Source of the DNA: Colocasia esculenta | Lineage: Eukaryota; Streptophyta; Magnoliopsida; Alismatales; Araceae | Reading direction: 5' to 3' | NCBI GenBank assembly: GCA_014218235.1 | Contig: CM024763.1 | Coordinates: 83,934,244 to 83,998,243, forward strand | Length of the DNA: 64,000 bases | Shown here: one piece after another, positions 48,201 to 58,419 of the stretch | How positions within the stretch are numbered: the first letter of the stretch is position 1 | Layout of the letters: every line of letters starts with the position of its first letter | Program-made: the position numbers and the translations under genes | Notes under the pieces: generated by a model | What the model saw: the letters and a program-made list of their open reading frames with translations, nothing else | What the model was told of the DNA's origin: nothing | Databases searched by the model: none

Positions 48201-48370
48201 CTACTCTAGGTGTAGTTAGATTTAGCAGGCATAGTAAGCTAAGTCCTAGATTCATTGGCCCGTATGAGGTTCTCAGACGATTGGGCAACATGGCATATGA
48301 GCTAGCTTTACCCCCAGCTTTAGCTAGTGTTCATCCTATATTCCACGTATCCATGCTCAGGAGATATGTC
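45231..48370 (+). pseudogene. Chromovirus Pol: protease, RT, RNase H, integrase (many stops)
   Basis: One frame carries the protease (VLFDTGATHSSIS, near 45265, with DTG; DYDAILGLDWI), RT (SPWGAPILFVKKKDGS, CIDYRKLN, FSKIDLRFGYHQL, SFGLTNTPAAF, FIDDVLVYS), RNase H (IYTDASRIGLG, YPTHDLELAA, TNHKILKYLF) and integrase. Integrase has the zinc end (HLGNTKMYQDLKRSFW, CLVCQQVKAE), the first core Asp in TIDFVTGLPR, then DRDPRFTSRLW and HPQTDGQSERTTQTLEDMLR with the last acidic residue. Stops at 45318, 45903, 46017, 46772, 47201, 47225, 47411 and 47657; a shift lies at the T-run near 46407. All domains are otherwise complete. Confidence 0.92.
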
Positions 48371-48589
48371 TGAGATCCATCTCATGTTATTAGTCACAAG
48401 TCAGTGGAGATCCAGCCAGATCTATCTTATGTTGAGCAACCAGTAGCTATTCTTGACCGGAAGGTACAACATCTCTGGAACAAGAGCATTGCATCGGTGA
48501 AAGTTCTATGGCGCAACTTCTCACGAGAGGAGGCTACTTGGGAGCTTAAGGATGCTATGAAGAAGAAGTATCCCCAATTATTTGAGTAG
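48371..48589 (+). pseudogene. Chromodomain at the end of the chromovirus integrase
   Basis: After TGA at 48371-48373 (relatives have Arg in RYVRDPSHV) the same frame gives a chromodomain: PVAILDRKVQHLWNKSI, then VKVLWRNFSREEATWELKDAMKKKYPQLF. The WRN and EEATWE boxes are the usual core. In chromoviruses this tail steers integration to particular chromatin marks. It ends with TAG at 48587-48589. Confidence 0.9.
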
Positions 48590-48620
48590 TGTCGATCTAA
48601 CTTCGAGGACGAAGTTTCTT

Positions 48621-48634
48621 TAAGGGGGAGAGGG
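48621..48634 (+). other. Polypurine tract of the chromovirus
   Basis: AAGGGGGAGAGGG directly abuts the 3' LTR start at 48635, preceded by the conserved TTCGAGGACGAAGTTTC of this lineage. Confidence 0.88.
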
Positions 48635-49471
48635 TGTAAGGCCCTCGAATTTTGACCTATTTTGGTTAGATTTTTGTCATGTGATGTCTGTATACCTTAT
48701 GTATATAATTGAGTACATGAGTGTATATATGTATAAGTATTTATAATTGTACATGTATATATGTATATATATATATATATATCGCACACATGATGTTTTA
48801 TTTAATAATTAAATTATGTATATTGTACAGTGCATGTATATACCTAGAGTAAGTAGAATTGCTGTAGTGATGGTTCTAGCCGAAGTAGATGTCAACGTCA
48901 ATATAAGTGAACATTAGAGGTAAGTAAGCGTCCACATCGATGGACGCCAAGCCCAGACAGGCGGCCATGGATGTTGACGCCTACATCCCAGAACTGGATG
49001 CATTTCAGATCCGGAAACGTCTGCGATTTTCTCGGCCCTTGTTTAGGAAACTGTCCCCCAACGGTCATCCATCCTACCTACGCATACCCAAGACCCTGAG
49101 GTTGTATAAAAACACCTCCGTTGCGGCCGGATTGAGTCTTTTTGCTCTTTAGACAAAACCCTAAAACCTTATGCGAATGTGAGACTTTGAACTCTTTGAT
49201 CCGGCGATTGGATGTTGGGTTCATATTCTGGAAACTAAGTGAATTCACACTCTAAGTGATAAAAGTGATAAATGAAAGTCAAACAATGTTTTTAATGATG
49301 AATGAGTTGAATTGAGGTTTCATACATGTCAATTAACATGATACAATATTTGGTTATCTATGTCTTCATTATACCTAACTATACATGTTTTATCATGTAG
49401 GTACAAATACATATAACCAAGCCTTCTCAAATTATGAGAAAATGATCACAATCACAGTGTATACATGTACC

Positions 49472-49738
49472 TGTCGACAGACCCAAAGGCATATGTCGAC
49501 AGATGCCACAGTTGTGATCAGACAGAAAGTACTGAGAGCATCTGTCGACAGATGCTCAGAGACCTGTCGACAGATGTCACAGACAGAAATGCCAGAGTTC
49601 TGTGGTTTGGCAAAACTGACTCTGCCTGTCGACAGATGGTGTCGCCTGTCGACAGATTCACACAGGCCAGAGCAACCTGAAGTCTGTCTATTGCAAATCT
49701 GTTGCAATCTGTCGACAGACACTCAGCACCTGTCGACA
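49472..49738. promoter_or_regulatory. Eight TGTCGACA palindromes in the 5' LTR
   Basis: Exact copies start at 49472, 49494, 49543, 49565, 49627, 49647, 49710 and 49731, several within CCTGTCGACAGAT or CTGTCGACAGA. They tend to come in pairs about 20 bp apart (about two helical turns). The last ends 88 bp before the TATA box. Confidence 0.9.
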
Positions 49739-49826
49739 GACGCAGAGGATCTTCAAATACGGAAACCTTCCTTCATATCCAAGATTGTGTTTTCAAGTCC
49801 CACGACTCTCCACATGAAAACACAAC

Positions 49827-49834
49827 TATATAAG
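49827..49834 (+). promoter_or_regulatory. TATA box of the SIRE-like 5' LTR
   Basis: TATATAAG within CACAACTATATAAGCATCC. The same box lies at 59036-59043 in the 3' LTR. Confidence 0.75.
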
Positions 49835-50547
49835 CATCCTTTTGAAGAGAATCTGGTACAGAAGCAGCCACAACCAAAAACCCTAAAGCCAAGTCCAAGA
49901 GAAAGGAGTTGTTGCTGCTCTGCTTCAAGTCTGCAGTGCAGAGACCGAAAGATCTGTTGATCCTGCAGTACTGAAGATAGATCGTCGTGGATTCAACCTT
50001 CTCCATCAATCCAAAGCAGTCAAGTTGAAGTTTGAACTCCATCCAGGCGTTCTCAGAAGAGTTCCACATCAGGATTTACTCCTACACTCTGAACTCTTCC
50101 TGTTTCATAATTCTCATCAACCGTGTGTGTGTTTGTGTGATTCAAGCGTCTCTTGTGCTTGAGATCACGTGTGTGTGTTGTTCTGATCGTGGGTGCACAT
50201 CAGAAAACACGTGTGTGTGTGAGTTGTAGTCACCGAACTCGCTCATAAGCAGTTTACTCTGTGTGTGTGTGTGTGTGCCGTGGACGTAGGATACACTGTT
50301 GTGTACTCCGAACCACGTAAATCTGCGTGTCTCGTGGTTTGATCGTTTCTACGATAGATGTTTGATAGACACGTTGCATATTCACACGCTAGATAGGTTT
50401 CTACATCATCTACACATAGTTTAGATCTTGATACTGTCTTAATAATCTGTGCTTTAAGAAAAAGAACGTGATAATAGTTTTAAGAGACAGTAATCTATTC
50501 AACCCCCCTTCTAGATTACCATATTGGGAATTCCGCAACCCTTCAAT

Positions 50548-50560
50548 TGGTATCAGAGCC
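50548..50560 (+). other. Primer binding site of the SIRE-like Copia
   Basis: A perfect TGGTATCAGAGCC two bases after the LTR end. Confidence 0.95.
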
Positions 50561-50621
50561 GTGGTTTCTCCGATTTATTGCTTTATCTATTTGATCTTAC
50601 GATCAGGAGATTCACGGTCAA

Positions 50622-52613
50622 ATGGAATCTACCAAGGGGTATATGGCCGAGGGACACTCTGTGACCAGGCCACCCTTCTTTGATGGCACTGACTATCCAT
50701 ATTGGAAAAACCGCATGCAGGTGTTTCTACGAGCACAAAACTATGAATTGTGGAAGATAGTCAGAACAGGACCATATGGATTGCCTCAAGACGAAGATAC
50801 ATGGACCAAGGACCAGATTGCAAAAGGGACACTCAACTGGAGTGCCCTCAACATGATGCAGTGCGCGGTCCACCCAAAGGAGTACTCGAGAGTCTCCACA
50901 TGCACCTCAGCTAAGGAGATGTGGGACAAGCTCGAGTTGATATATGAAGGTACGTCTGAGGTGAGAGAATCCAAGGTAAGCATGTTAGTCTCAGAATATG
51001 AAATGTTTAAGATGAACCGTGATGAGACAATTTCTGACATGTTTGCTAGATTCATGGTACTTATAAATGGATTGAAAGGTCTTAAGAAGGAATACTCAGA
51101 AAGTGATTTGGTGAGGAAGATACTTCGGTCTCTTCCATCCTCTTGGAACACCAAAGTCACTGCCATCGAGGATTCCAAGAATCTTTCAACAATGAAAGTG
51201 GATGAATTGATTGGATCTCTCATGACTTATGAACTAAATGTAAAAAGAAAAGAAACTGAAGAGAATCCAAGGAAGTCAATTGCCTTGAAGGCTTCCAACA
51301 GAGTATCTTCAGATTCCAAAAGAGTGCCCAACAGGAAGGTTCTGAGTCTGAAACCTCTACTGATAGTGAGAATGACGAAATGGCCATGCTCACTAGACAG
51401 TTCAAGAAGTTCCTAAAATTCAAGAGAAGAGGTTCAGGAAACTCCAAACCTTTCCAAAAAGGCACCAACATGTTTGACACGTCCAATAAAAAATCTGATG
51501 TTGTGTGCTATGAGTGCAAGAAGCAGGGACACATGAGAGGAGAGTGCCCCGAGCTCAAGATGAAACTGAAAAAGGACAAGTTCGTCTTCAAGAAAGCCAA
51601 AGCAATGCTGGCTACATGGAGTGATGAAGACGATGACGGAAAAAGTCAAGCTACCTCAGAGATGAAGAGATTCACTGTCTTATGGCAAGGAGTGATGACT
51701 CCTCTGAGGTAAATTCTTCCTTTGAATCATTTTCTACTAACGAATGGGAAGAAGCTTACACTGTCCTTTTTGAAAAATTTTGTCAATTGAAATCAGAAAA
51801 TAAAGCACTCAAGAAGAAAGTTAATTTCCTTGTTCATGAAACTGATAATAATGATCAAATTGAATCTCTGAATAAGGTAATTGACATGATAAAAATAGAT
51901 GAACAAACACAAGTGAAGAGATGGATAGCATAAAAATTAAGCTTCAAGAAGTTCAAAAAGAGAAAGATGATCTAATGAACTTTCTTGAAACTCTAAACAA
52001 TGAGCATACTGATCTAAAAGAGAAATTGGAAAAAGCTGAAAGGAATTGAAAGACAAAACAAAAGATCTATCTAGTTTTGTCAAAAGCAAACAGAATTTAG
52101 ATGCAATCTTAGGATCCAATGTGTTTGTTGCTAGACATGGGATTGGGTTTCAAAATCCCAAGCCAAAGGAAACAGGAAAAAATCTGCTGACTGATTTCAC
52201 TGATCCTATCCCAAGTTCTAGCAATCAAAATCCCTCAAGGAAAAGGAAAAATCAAACAAGGGAAAAACCAGGAACCTAAGGCTACCAAATTTGTTCCAAC
52301 TAAGCTTAAGGAGTTTTCTACAAACCCCAAACAGGGATGTCCCAAGGCAAAACAGCAAGTTCCTAAGGCTAAGTTCACTAGGCAACAAAAGGGTAAGATG
52401 CCTATGCATGCAACTAAGAATCCAAAATCCACTGTTGTTCATAAGCCATCATCATGTAAGATCTGTAAAAAGATTGGGCACAATGAAAAACAATGCTGGA
52501 ACAATCCACTAAAACAGAAACTTAAACAAATCTGGATTCCAAAGCATTTACTGTTTGGCATGAATGATAAAACGGCACCCAAAGTAATTTGGGTACCAAA
52601 ACCTCTTGTCTGA
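50622..52613 (+). pseudogene. Copia Gag with two CCHC knuckles (frameshifted)
   Basis: It starts at ATG 50622 (MESTKGYMAEGHSVTRPPFFDGTDYPYWKNRM). The first 264-codon stretch holds the capsid-like domain (MRAQNYELWK-type start, WDKLELIYEGT, LRSLPSSWNTKVTAIEDS, VDELIGSLMTYE). A shift near 51335 leads to knuckle 1 at 51506-51547 (CYEC, GH, EC), a charged coiled-coil-like stretch with another shift near 51715-52045, and knuckle 2 at 52455-52496 (CKIC, GH, QC). Two knuckles in a long gag is the pattern of SIRE relatives. Gag would coat the RNA in the virus-like particle. Confidence 0.87.
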
Positions 52614-54335
52614 TCCACATGTGCAGGAATGCCTAGCAGCTCACAATCAAAACAAATGGTACCTGGATAGTGGCTGCTCGAGGCATATGACGGGCGATAA
52701 AGACAAATTCAGTTTGCTCGTGGAAAAAGACGGAGGTCACGTTGTCTTTGGAGGTAACAACAAAGGCCAGATCATCGGCTCAGGTAAGGTTGGTAAGTTT
52801 GCCTCCAACTCAATAGATAATGTACTATTAGTTGATGGTCTTCATCACAATTTGCTTAGCATAAGTCAATTGTGTGATAAGGGCCATAAAATTGTTTTTG
52901 AATCAGATTCATGTCAAATCCTTGATAAGGAAACAGGAAGTCTCAAATTTTCTGGAAAAAGAATGAATAACATCTATATGGTTGATTTAGATGATCCAGA
53001 AAATAATGATTTGTGTCTTGTAGCAAATAAACAGGATGAGCTTACATTGTGGCATCGTAGGCTTGGACATGTGAGTTACAATGTTTTGCACAAGATAATG
53101 AGGCTCAAACTTGTAAGTGGACTTCCTGAAATTCCATTCAACAAAAATGAAAATTTCTGTGATGCATGTGCACAGGGAAAATAGACCCGAAAATCCTTCA
53201 AATCGAAAGCACCGGTAAGTACTTCCAAAGCATATGAACTGTTGCACATGGACCTATTTGGACCTACTAGAACATTGAGTCTCACTGGCAAACGGTATGG
53301 TTTTGTCATTGTAGATGACTTTTCTAGGTTCACTTGGGTGAAATTTCTGGCTCATAAGAATGATGCACTTAATGTTTTTGAAGAATTCTTCAATAAAATT
53401 GAGCATGGAAGTGTCCACAAGATATGCTCCATCCGCACTGATCACGGGGGAGAATTTGACAACCACTCCTTCACTGATTTCTGCAGGAACCAAGGAATAG
53501 AGCACCTGTTCTCCTCCCCAAGAACTCCAGAACAAAACGGGGTTGTGGAGAGGAAAAATAGAACCTTGGTGGAGATGGCTCGTACACTTCTGATCGAAAA
53601 TCAACTTTCCAGAACCTTTTGGGCAGAAGCAGTAAACACGTCATGCTACATTCTCAATCGAGCCATGGTAAGACTGGTATTCAAGAAAACTCCCTATGAG
53701 CTTCTGAAAGGTAAGAAACCATCCCTTGGATACTTCAGAGTTTTTGGTTCAAAGGTGTTCATACATAACAATGATAAAATTGATCTGGACAAATTTAAGC
53801 CAAAAGCGACAAAGGTATTTTTCTTGGATACTCAGAACACTCTAGAGCTTATAGAGTGTTTAATCTTAAAACCAGAAAAGTGGAAGAAACTCCACATGTT
53901 GTATTTGATGAATCTCAAACCAAATCTAATAGTCCTATTCCTTACAGGTTTCAAGATGACACTGAAGATACAACACATGAAGAACTGCAAAGAAAACCAA
54001 ACACACTCTCTAAGTCAGTTCCAACAATAATCAATGGATATCTACGCAGGTACAATGATGAAGATGACGGACTTCTGTTCAGAAATGAAGATGAAGTACC
54101 TGCACAAGATCCACAACACGAGGATGAACCACAACATGGAAGTCCTCCAGCCACCCCTCCTCCAGAACAGACTTCTGAAGTGCAAGATCAACCCGGTCCT
54201 TCAACAATCACAAATGTGAGGTGCTCTAAAGCACATCCACTTGAGAATGTCATAGGTAACATAAATGATTCAGTTCAAACTAGGTCTCAAGTTCATCAAA
54301 TAGTTGAACAGGATCATTTAGCCTTTTCTGGTATC
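52606..54335 (+). pseudogene. Copia protease and integrase (broken)
   Basis: The protease has WYLDSGCSRHMTGD with the DSG loop. The GAG-pre-integrase zinc end has LWHRRLGHVSYNVL and CDACAQGK. TAG at 53182-53184 follows in frame. The integrase core from 53242 has MDLFGPTRTLS, VIVDDFSRFTW, IRTDHGGEFDN and SPRTPEQNGVVERKNRTL with its Asp-Asp-Glu residues. A shift near 53825-53855 precedes the integrase C-terminal linker (53856-54335, acidic and Pro/Gln-rich). RT should come next and is missing. Confidence 0.9.
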
Positions 54336-54340
54336 TCTCA

Positions 54341-54855
54341 GGCACACATGACATGGGTCTTTGGTATCCGGCAGGGAGTAGCTTTAACTTAATCTCATAT
54401 TCTGATGCTGACTATGCTGGATGTAAAATTGACAGGAAGAGCACTAGTGGCTATTGTCAGATGCTTGGTGGTTGCATGGTTTCGTGGGCATCCAAGAAGC
54501 AACATTCGGTTGCACTCTCCACTGCAGAGGCAGAATATGTTGCTGCAGGGAGTTGTGCAACACAAGTGTTGTGGATAAAAAGTCAGTTGTGTGACTACGA
54601 CATTGACCTTGGATGCACACCAATCCTATGTGACAACACTAGTGCAATCAATCTATCCAAAAATCCCATTCAACACTCTAGGACAAAACACATAGAAATT
54701 CGTCATCACTTTTTGAGAGATGAGGTAGCAAATAGAAATTTGGAAATTAGCTTCATACCAACAAACAACAACTAGCTGATATCTTTACAAAACCATTGGC
54801 AGAGGATAAGTTCACATCTCTTAGAAGAGAATTAGGCTTATGTAAAATTCAGTGA
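54341..54855 (+). pseudogene. Copia RNase H, fused to the linker by loss of RT
   Basis: The frame around 54341 reads GTHDMGLWYPAGSS, the usual end of the Copia RT region, and then RNase H: YSDADYAGCKIDRKSTSG, ALSTAEAEYVAAG, CDNTSAINLSKNP and HSRTKHIEIRHHFLRD. All four acidic positions are visible. After SFIPTN a one-base shift leads to QLADIFTKPLAEDKF, ending with TGA at 54853-54855. The upstream integrase linker stops at about 54335, so most of RT (normally near 250 codons) has been deleted. Confidence 0.9.
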
Positions 54856-55342
54856 CACATATCCCAAGTCCTTGATGGATGTTCCTTGTAAGCAACAACT
54901 ATGGGGTATATCAAATGGTGATTTGTGGAAAAACAAGTTCGGCTTGTTTGGAAACCTTCATTATGCGTGAGAAAATTTTCTCCGCCAAGTACCCGTAGTT
55001 GGAGCCCATGAAGGGACATTCATGTTGGATAAAGGGGTAAGTCTCATTTCATTAGCCAAATTACTCCACATTCAAAAAAAAAAAATCATAAATTGGTAAA
55101 TACCAAAAACAGTCTCAATTCCATGAATGATCTGCTGAATACTTGTGTGCATATCTTGCTTGAATTGGCTTGCATTGATCAAACTTTGTGTCTTTTCATG
55201 AGCACACATTATGGGGGAGCTAGTTCAAAAGTTGGGTGCTATTGTGAAGGAAATCATTTCTTATTGCTGTTCATTAACTCCTTCACATGGGATGATCTTT
55301 GCATATTCCCTTCTTTCTCGAAACTGGCTTTCAACAAGGATC

Positions 55343-55602
55343 TGTCGACAGCTCATTCCCTTCCTGTCGACAGATAGGCATCCACAGACCACAGGTTCTG
55401 AACTCTGTGTGCATCTGTCGACAGTCGACCATGCATCTGTCGACAGATTTTCTCCTCCCCGAACAGCCAACACTCTGTCTGTGTGTAGCTGTCGACAGAC
55501 ACACCCTGGCTTGTCGACAGAGATCACAGTACTCACAACTAGCTGAACACCCATTTCTCTGTCTGAGTGTACCTGTCGACAGGCTCCACTTAGCTGTCGA
55601 CA
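55343..55602. promoter_or_regulatory. Eight TGTCGACA palindromes in the Copia spacer
   Basis: Copies start at 55343, 55365, 55416, 55438, 55490, 55512, 55574 and 55595. They form four pairs whose members lie 21-22 bp apart, a more regular layout than in the LTR. The intervening sequence (for example CTCTGTCTGTGTG) is unlike the LTR, so this is not simply a copied LTR piece. Confidence 0.88.
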
Positions 55603-56650
55603 GACACCTTTCTACCTGGAATTCCAAGCCTATTCAATCCAAACCTCCTTGAGCTGGTTTCTTTAAAATGTCTAAGGTGTTTATATGATGTTAATTATAT
55701 ATCTGATCACATCATGTGCATAAGATATTAAAGCAATTTTTCAACAATCTTGTGATTTTAACATAATACTCAAGTTAAGTCTAGGTTCCATCATTCTGAA
55801 AACATTTCACCATTTTCAAAACTTAACACCTAACTCTTCTTCATTATTTACATATAGGCAAACATGATTCTTTTTGTCAAGGTATTATGATCATTGAGAT
55901 GTTTACAATTGATAGATAATCAATCACTATATTAATCTTGGGTTATTAACATAATACTTGGAGAAAAGCTACCTATTTCTAAACAATTACATTCCATTAA
56001 ACTAAAACTACAAAATTTGGAAAAATGCAGAGCAATGATGAGTCTTGCTAAGTAACCGGGGAGTAGGCATCACAAATGGTTGCCCTCGCGTCAAAAGGCT
56101 AATTTGTCAACTCTGTACAACGGTATGATGGACACTTTCACTGAGTAACTGGGGGTACGGGCACGAATAATGTCTACCCTCATGTTCAAAGGCGAGAAGT
56201 TATCTTAATTACCACTTTTTCCCATTGCATAAATGAATGGCAAATAAAGACAATAATGCAATAGTGTGAAGCCTCCACTGAGTGATAATTCCCATGAGTA
56301 ATTGATGTTTTTGAATGTCTTGGCATTTAGACATTTCCCTCCTTGATAATTTGCACCTCCACACTGAGGATTGTGTTGTCCTATACTCTAATTAATAAAA
56401 AGAAGAGTAAAAGTGTTTCTTTTTGGATATCCGTAAGTGTTTTCTTCATGCTTCAACTTCAGGCTAATTTGTATTATGTGTGAACCATTAAGATAGTTGA
56501 AGTGGCTTTACATCTACATGTATATGATAGGTTCTTATATATGTATTCTTCATCTATTCACCTTAGGTAATCAGTTAAAACCACCACTGCTCAAGAGGTC
56601 CACTTTAATTCCACACAAAAAATCCAACAAGGTCATATTCTGCAATAATC

Positions 56651-56680
56651 TGTCGACAGATACAAATCTGTCTGTCGACA
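56651..56680. promoter_or_regulatory. TGTCGACA pair in front of the extra Copia ORF
   Basis: Copies at 56651 and 56673, 22 bp apart; the second ends 90 bp before TATATAGG at 56771. This is the same motif-to-TATA distance as in the LTRs. Confidence 0.85.
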
Positions 56681-56770
56681 GACGCCGGCTGTCCTGTTTG
56701 GAATCTCAACGGACACGCCGTTTGGGCAGATTTGGTGGGCCATTGCCTTTTAAACTTCCCCCTCCTCCTT

Positions 56771-56778
56771 TATATAGG
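56771..56778 (+). promoter_or_regulatory. TATA box of the internal promoter
   Basis: TATATAGG in TCCTTTATATAGGCATC, 172 bp before the ATG at 56943. The distance and the CT-rich leader fit a plant promoter. Confidence 0.65.
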
Positions 56779-56942
56779 CATCTCCGGCCCTTTCCACATC
56801 CAACTACACCCCAGCCATCCCTTCCCTCTCCCACATACATCCTCTCCCCTTTCTGGACGGGAAACCCTACCTCCATCTCCCTTCTTCTTTCCACTGTCTC
56901 CAGCACTTCTTCTCCTTCCTCCATCCGTGTCTCCTCCTTTCC

Positions 56943-58127
56943 ATGGCACCCAAGGCAAAGAAGTTGGCCTCACATCGTCGTCCCGCCTCCTCCTCGCCCG
57001 GCGAAGGATCCAGGGCTCATGATGAACGTCGGACCAAACACCGGGATGATCGCCTTCCAAAGTTGGTCGTACCTCCCCGTCTCAATCTCAAACGGGTTCA
57101 CGGTACATTCACAAAGTTCGTTCCTCCACATTTTGTGGATTTCCACTCCTTGGCCGATCTCTTTCCCAACCTCCAACCCCTGTTCGATACCCAGGGTTGG
57201 ACAGTCTTTCTTTACGCTCATACGGCATATTCTCCCACTGCCGTAACTGAGTTCTTCAACAACCTCTCTTCCTCCGATCAAGGGTTCTACACCTCTGTGA
57301 AGGGCACTCCCTTTAAACTCACTGCTAACCTTTTTAGCACTGCCCTCCAGATTCCGAACACCGGGGCGGATATTCTTGCTCATAATCCAGACGCCTCTGT
57401 CTACTATCCCCTTCTTACTCTTCAACCTTATGATACAACAAAGGAGATTGCTAAGCTCAATGCCAACACCTTCCCTCCACTCAACCGCATGATTCATCAA
57501 ATCTTCACCACATGCATTGCGCCAAAGCATGGCAGTCGTGAACTAGTCACAAATGTTCACAAATCACTGTTTACCTTCTTCCTTAATTGTGAACCAATAA
57601 ATCTTCCTCTCCTGATGCTTCACTTGATCACCAAGTGCTTCTACCAACCCAGGAGATCCATGCCCTTTGCTTGCCAAATTACTTCTCTTTTGAAGTTTAT
57701 TGGCATTCCCATTCCAGAGAGTGAGTGTGTCTCACTTAATTCCCGCAACAGTTTTGATATCACCGCCGCCTCACGCATGGGATACAAGCTAGTGGATGGG
57801 GTCGTCACCCGGGAACTCAAGGGCAAGGCACCTGCTGCTGCCGAGGATGAAGACTTCATTGGGGATGATGATCAAGCTGATGATGAAGAAGATGCTGAAG
57901 AAGGTGATGAAGACTCCCAGTCAGAGCCACTAGATGCTCCGGGAGATGCTGGTGTTGGTGTAGCTGTTCAGCCCTCCATTAGGGATTTGATAGCCCAGCT
58001 ACAAGTCCAGATGACGCATGGCTTTGAGAGGCTGAATGAAAGAATGGATATCTTGGACACACGCATTGACAGACTTGCAACTGAGCGTCATGCCCCTCCT
58101 CAAGCTCCTGAAGATGATGCTACTTAG
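56943..58127 (+). CDS. Putative plant transposon protein (Transposase_32-like), intact
   Basis: 394 codons without interruption, the only intact long gene in this element. Residues 1-45 are basic and Ser/Pro-rich (PKAKK, RRTKHRDD). Residues about 50-270 match the domain annotated as 'putative plant transposon protein': GWTVFLYAHTAYSPTAVTEF, FFNNLSSSDQGFYTSVKGTPF, LFSTALQIP, then a helical part with CQITSLLKFIGIPIP. Residues about 297-330 are very acidic, and the last 50 form a probable coiled coil (IRDLIAQLQVQM, FERLNERMDILDTRIDRL). The biochemical role of the family is unknown; no catalytic motif is visible. It occupies the position of the env-like gene in SIRE elements, but I see no signal peptide or membrane span. 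ATG 56943 is preceded by TTTCC and fits the TATA. Confidence 0.72.
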   Translation: MAPKAKKLASHRRPASSSPGEGSRAHDERRTKHRDDRLPKLVVPPRLNLKRVHGTFTKFVPPHFVDFHSLADLFPNLQPLFDTQGWTVFLYAHTAYSPTAVTEFFNNLSSSDQGFYTSVKGTPFKLTANLFSTALQIPNTGADILAHNPDASVYYPLLTLQPYDTTKEIAKLNANTFPPLNRMIHQIFTTCIAPKHGSRELVTNVHKSLFTFFLNCEPINLPLLMLHLITKCFYQPRRSMPFACQITSLLKFIGIPIPESECVSLNSRNSFDITAASRMGYKLVDGVVTRELKGKAPAAAEDEDFIGDDDQADDEEDAEEGDEDSQSEPLDAPGDAGVGVAVQPSIRDLIAQLQVQMTHGFERLNERMDILDTRIDRLATERHAPPQAPEDDAT

Positions 58128-58405
58128 ATATACTAGATGTATAGGAGTGGGTCATGTCCTGTATTTTCATTTCAGTCTGAGCAATGTTGTTTCTGTCTCT
58201 TGTTATTTCATTTTCCTTATGTATTTTCACTTAATGTTACTTCAGTCACACTTTTGTCATGTGAATGCTTCACTTTCCTATGAATGAAATCACATGTTCT
58301 GTGCAAATCTACATATGTGATTGTTGTCTTTACTTTTGATGTTGTCAAAAGGGGGAGAAGAAACCTCAAGTTCATGAGCATTAATTGAATAATTTTGTCA
58401 TCATC

Positions 58406-58419
58406 AAAAAGGGGGAGAA
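58406..58419 (+). other. Polypurine tract of the SIRE-like Copia
   Basis: AAAAAGGGGGAGAA abuts the 3' LTR. A second tract, CAAAAGGGGGAGAAGAAAC, lies about 65 bp upstream. The same doublet occurs before the LTR at 17398. Confidence 0.92.

Larger units (their letters stand above)
49213..50545 (+). repeat. SIRE-like Copia 5' LTR (type 2)
   Basis: It starts TGTTGGGTTCAT and ends CGCAACCCTTCA. Inside, in order: TGTCGACA cluster (49472-49738), TATA (49827), a leader with AAAACCCTAAAG, GT-repeats near 50110-50275, and the TTCAACCCCCC tract about 45 bp from the end. Confidence 0.95.
54856..56942 (+). other. Copia spacer between pol and the extra ORF
   Basis: Non-coding, AT-rich. It contains the TGTCGACA cluster at 55343-55602, a second pair at 56651-56680, a TATA box at 56771 and a CT-rich leader before the ATG at 56943. 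The open frames inside show no motif. The segment 56030-56210 has two similar phrases (AACCGGGGAGTAGGC / AACTGGGGGTACGGGC), possibly a small old duplication. Confidence 0.7.

Noticed and set aside
49472..49738. Regularly spaced palindromes as a CRISPR array or a site-specific recombination array
   Set aside because: The 8-bp units are too short, spacing varies, and they lie in an LTR promoter region duplicated in both LTRs.
56943..58127. Envelope protein in the SIRE env-like position
   Set aside because: No signal peptide, hydrophobic span or furin-like site is visible; the domain matches a putative plant transposon protein instead.
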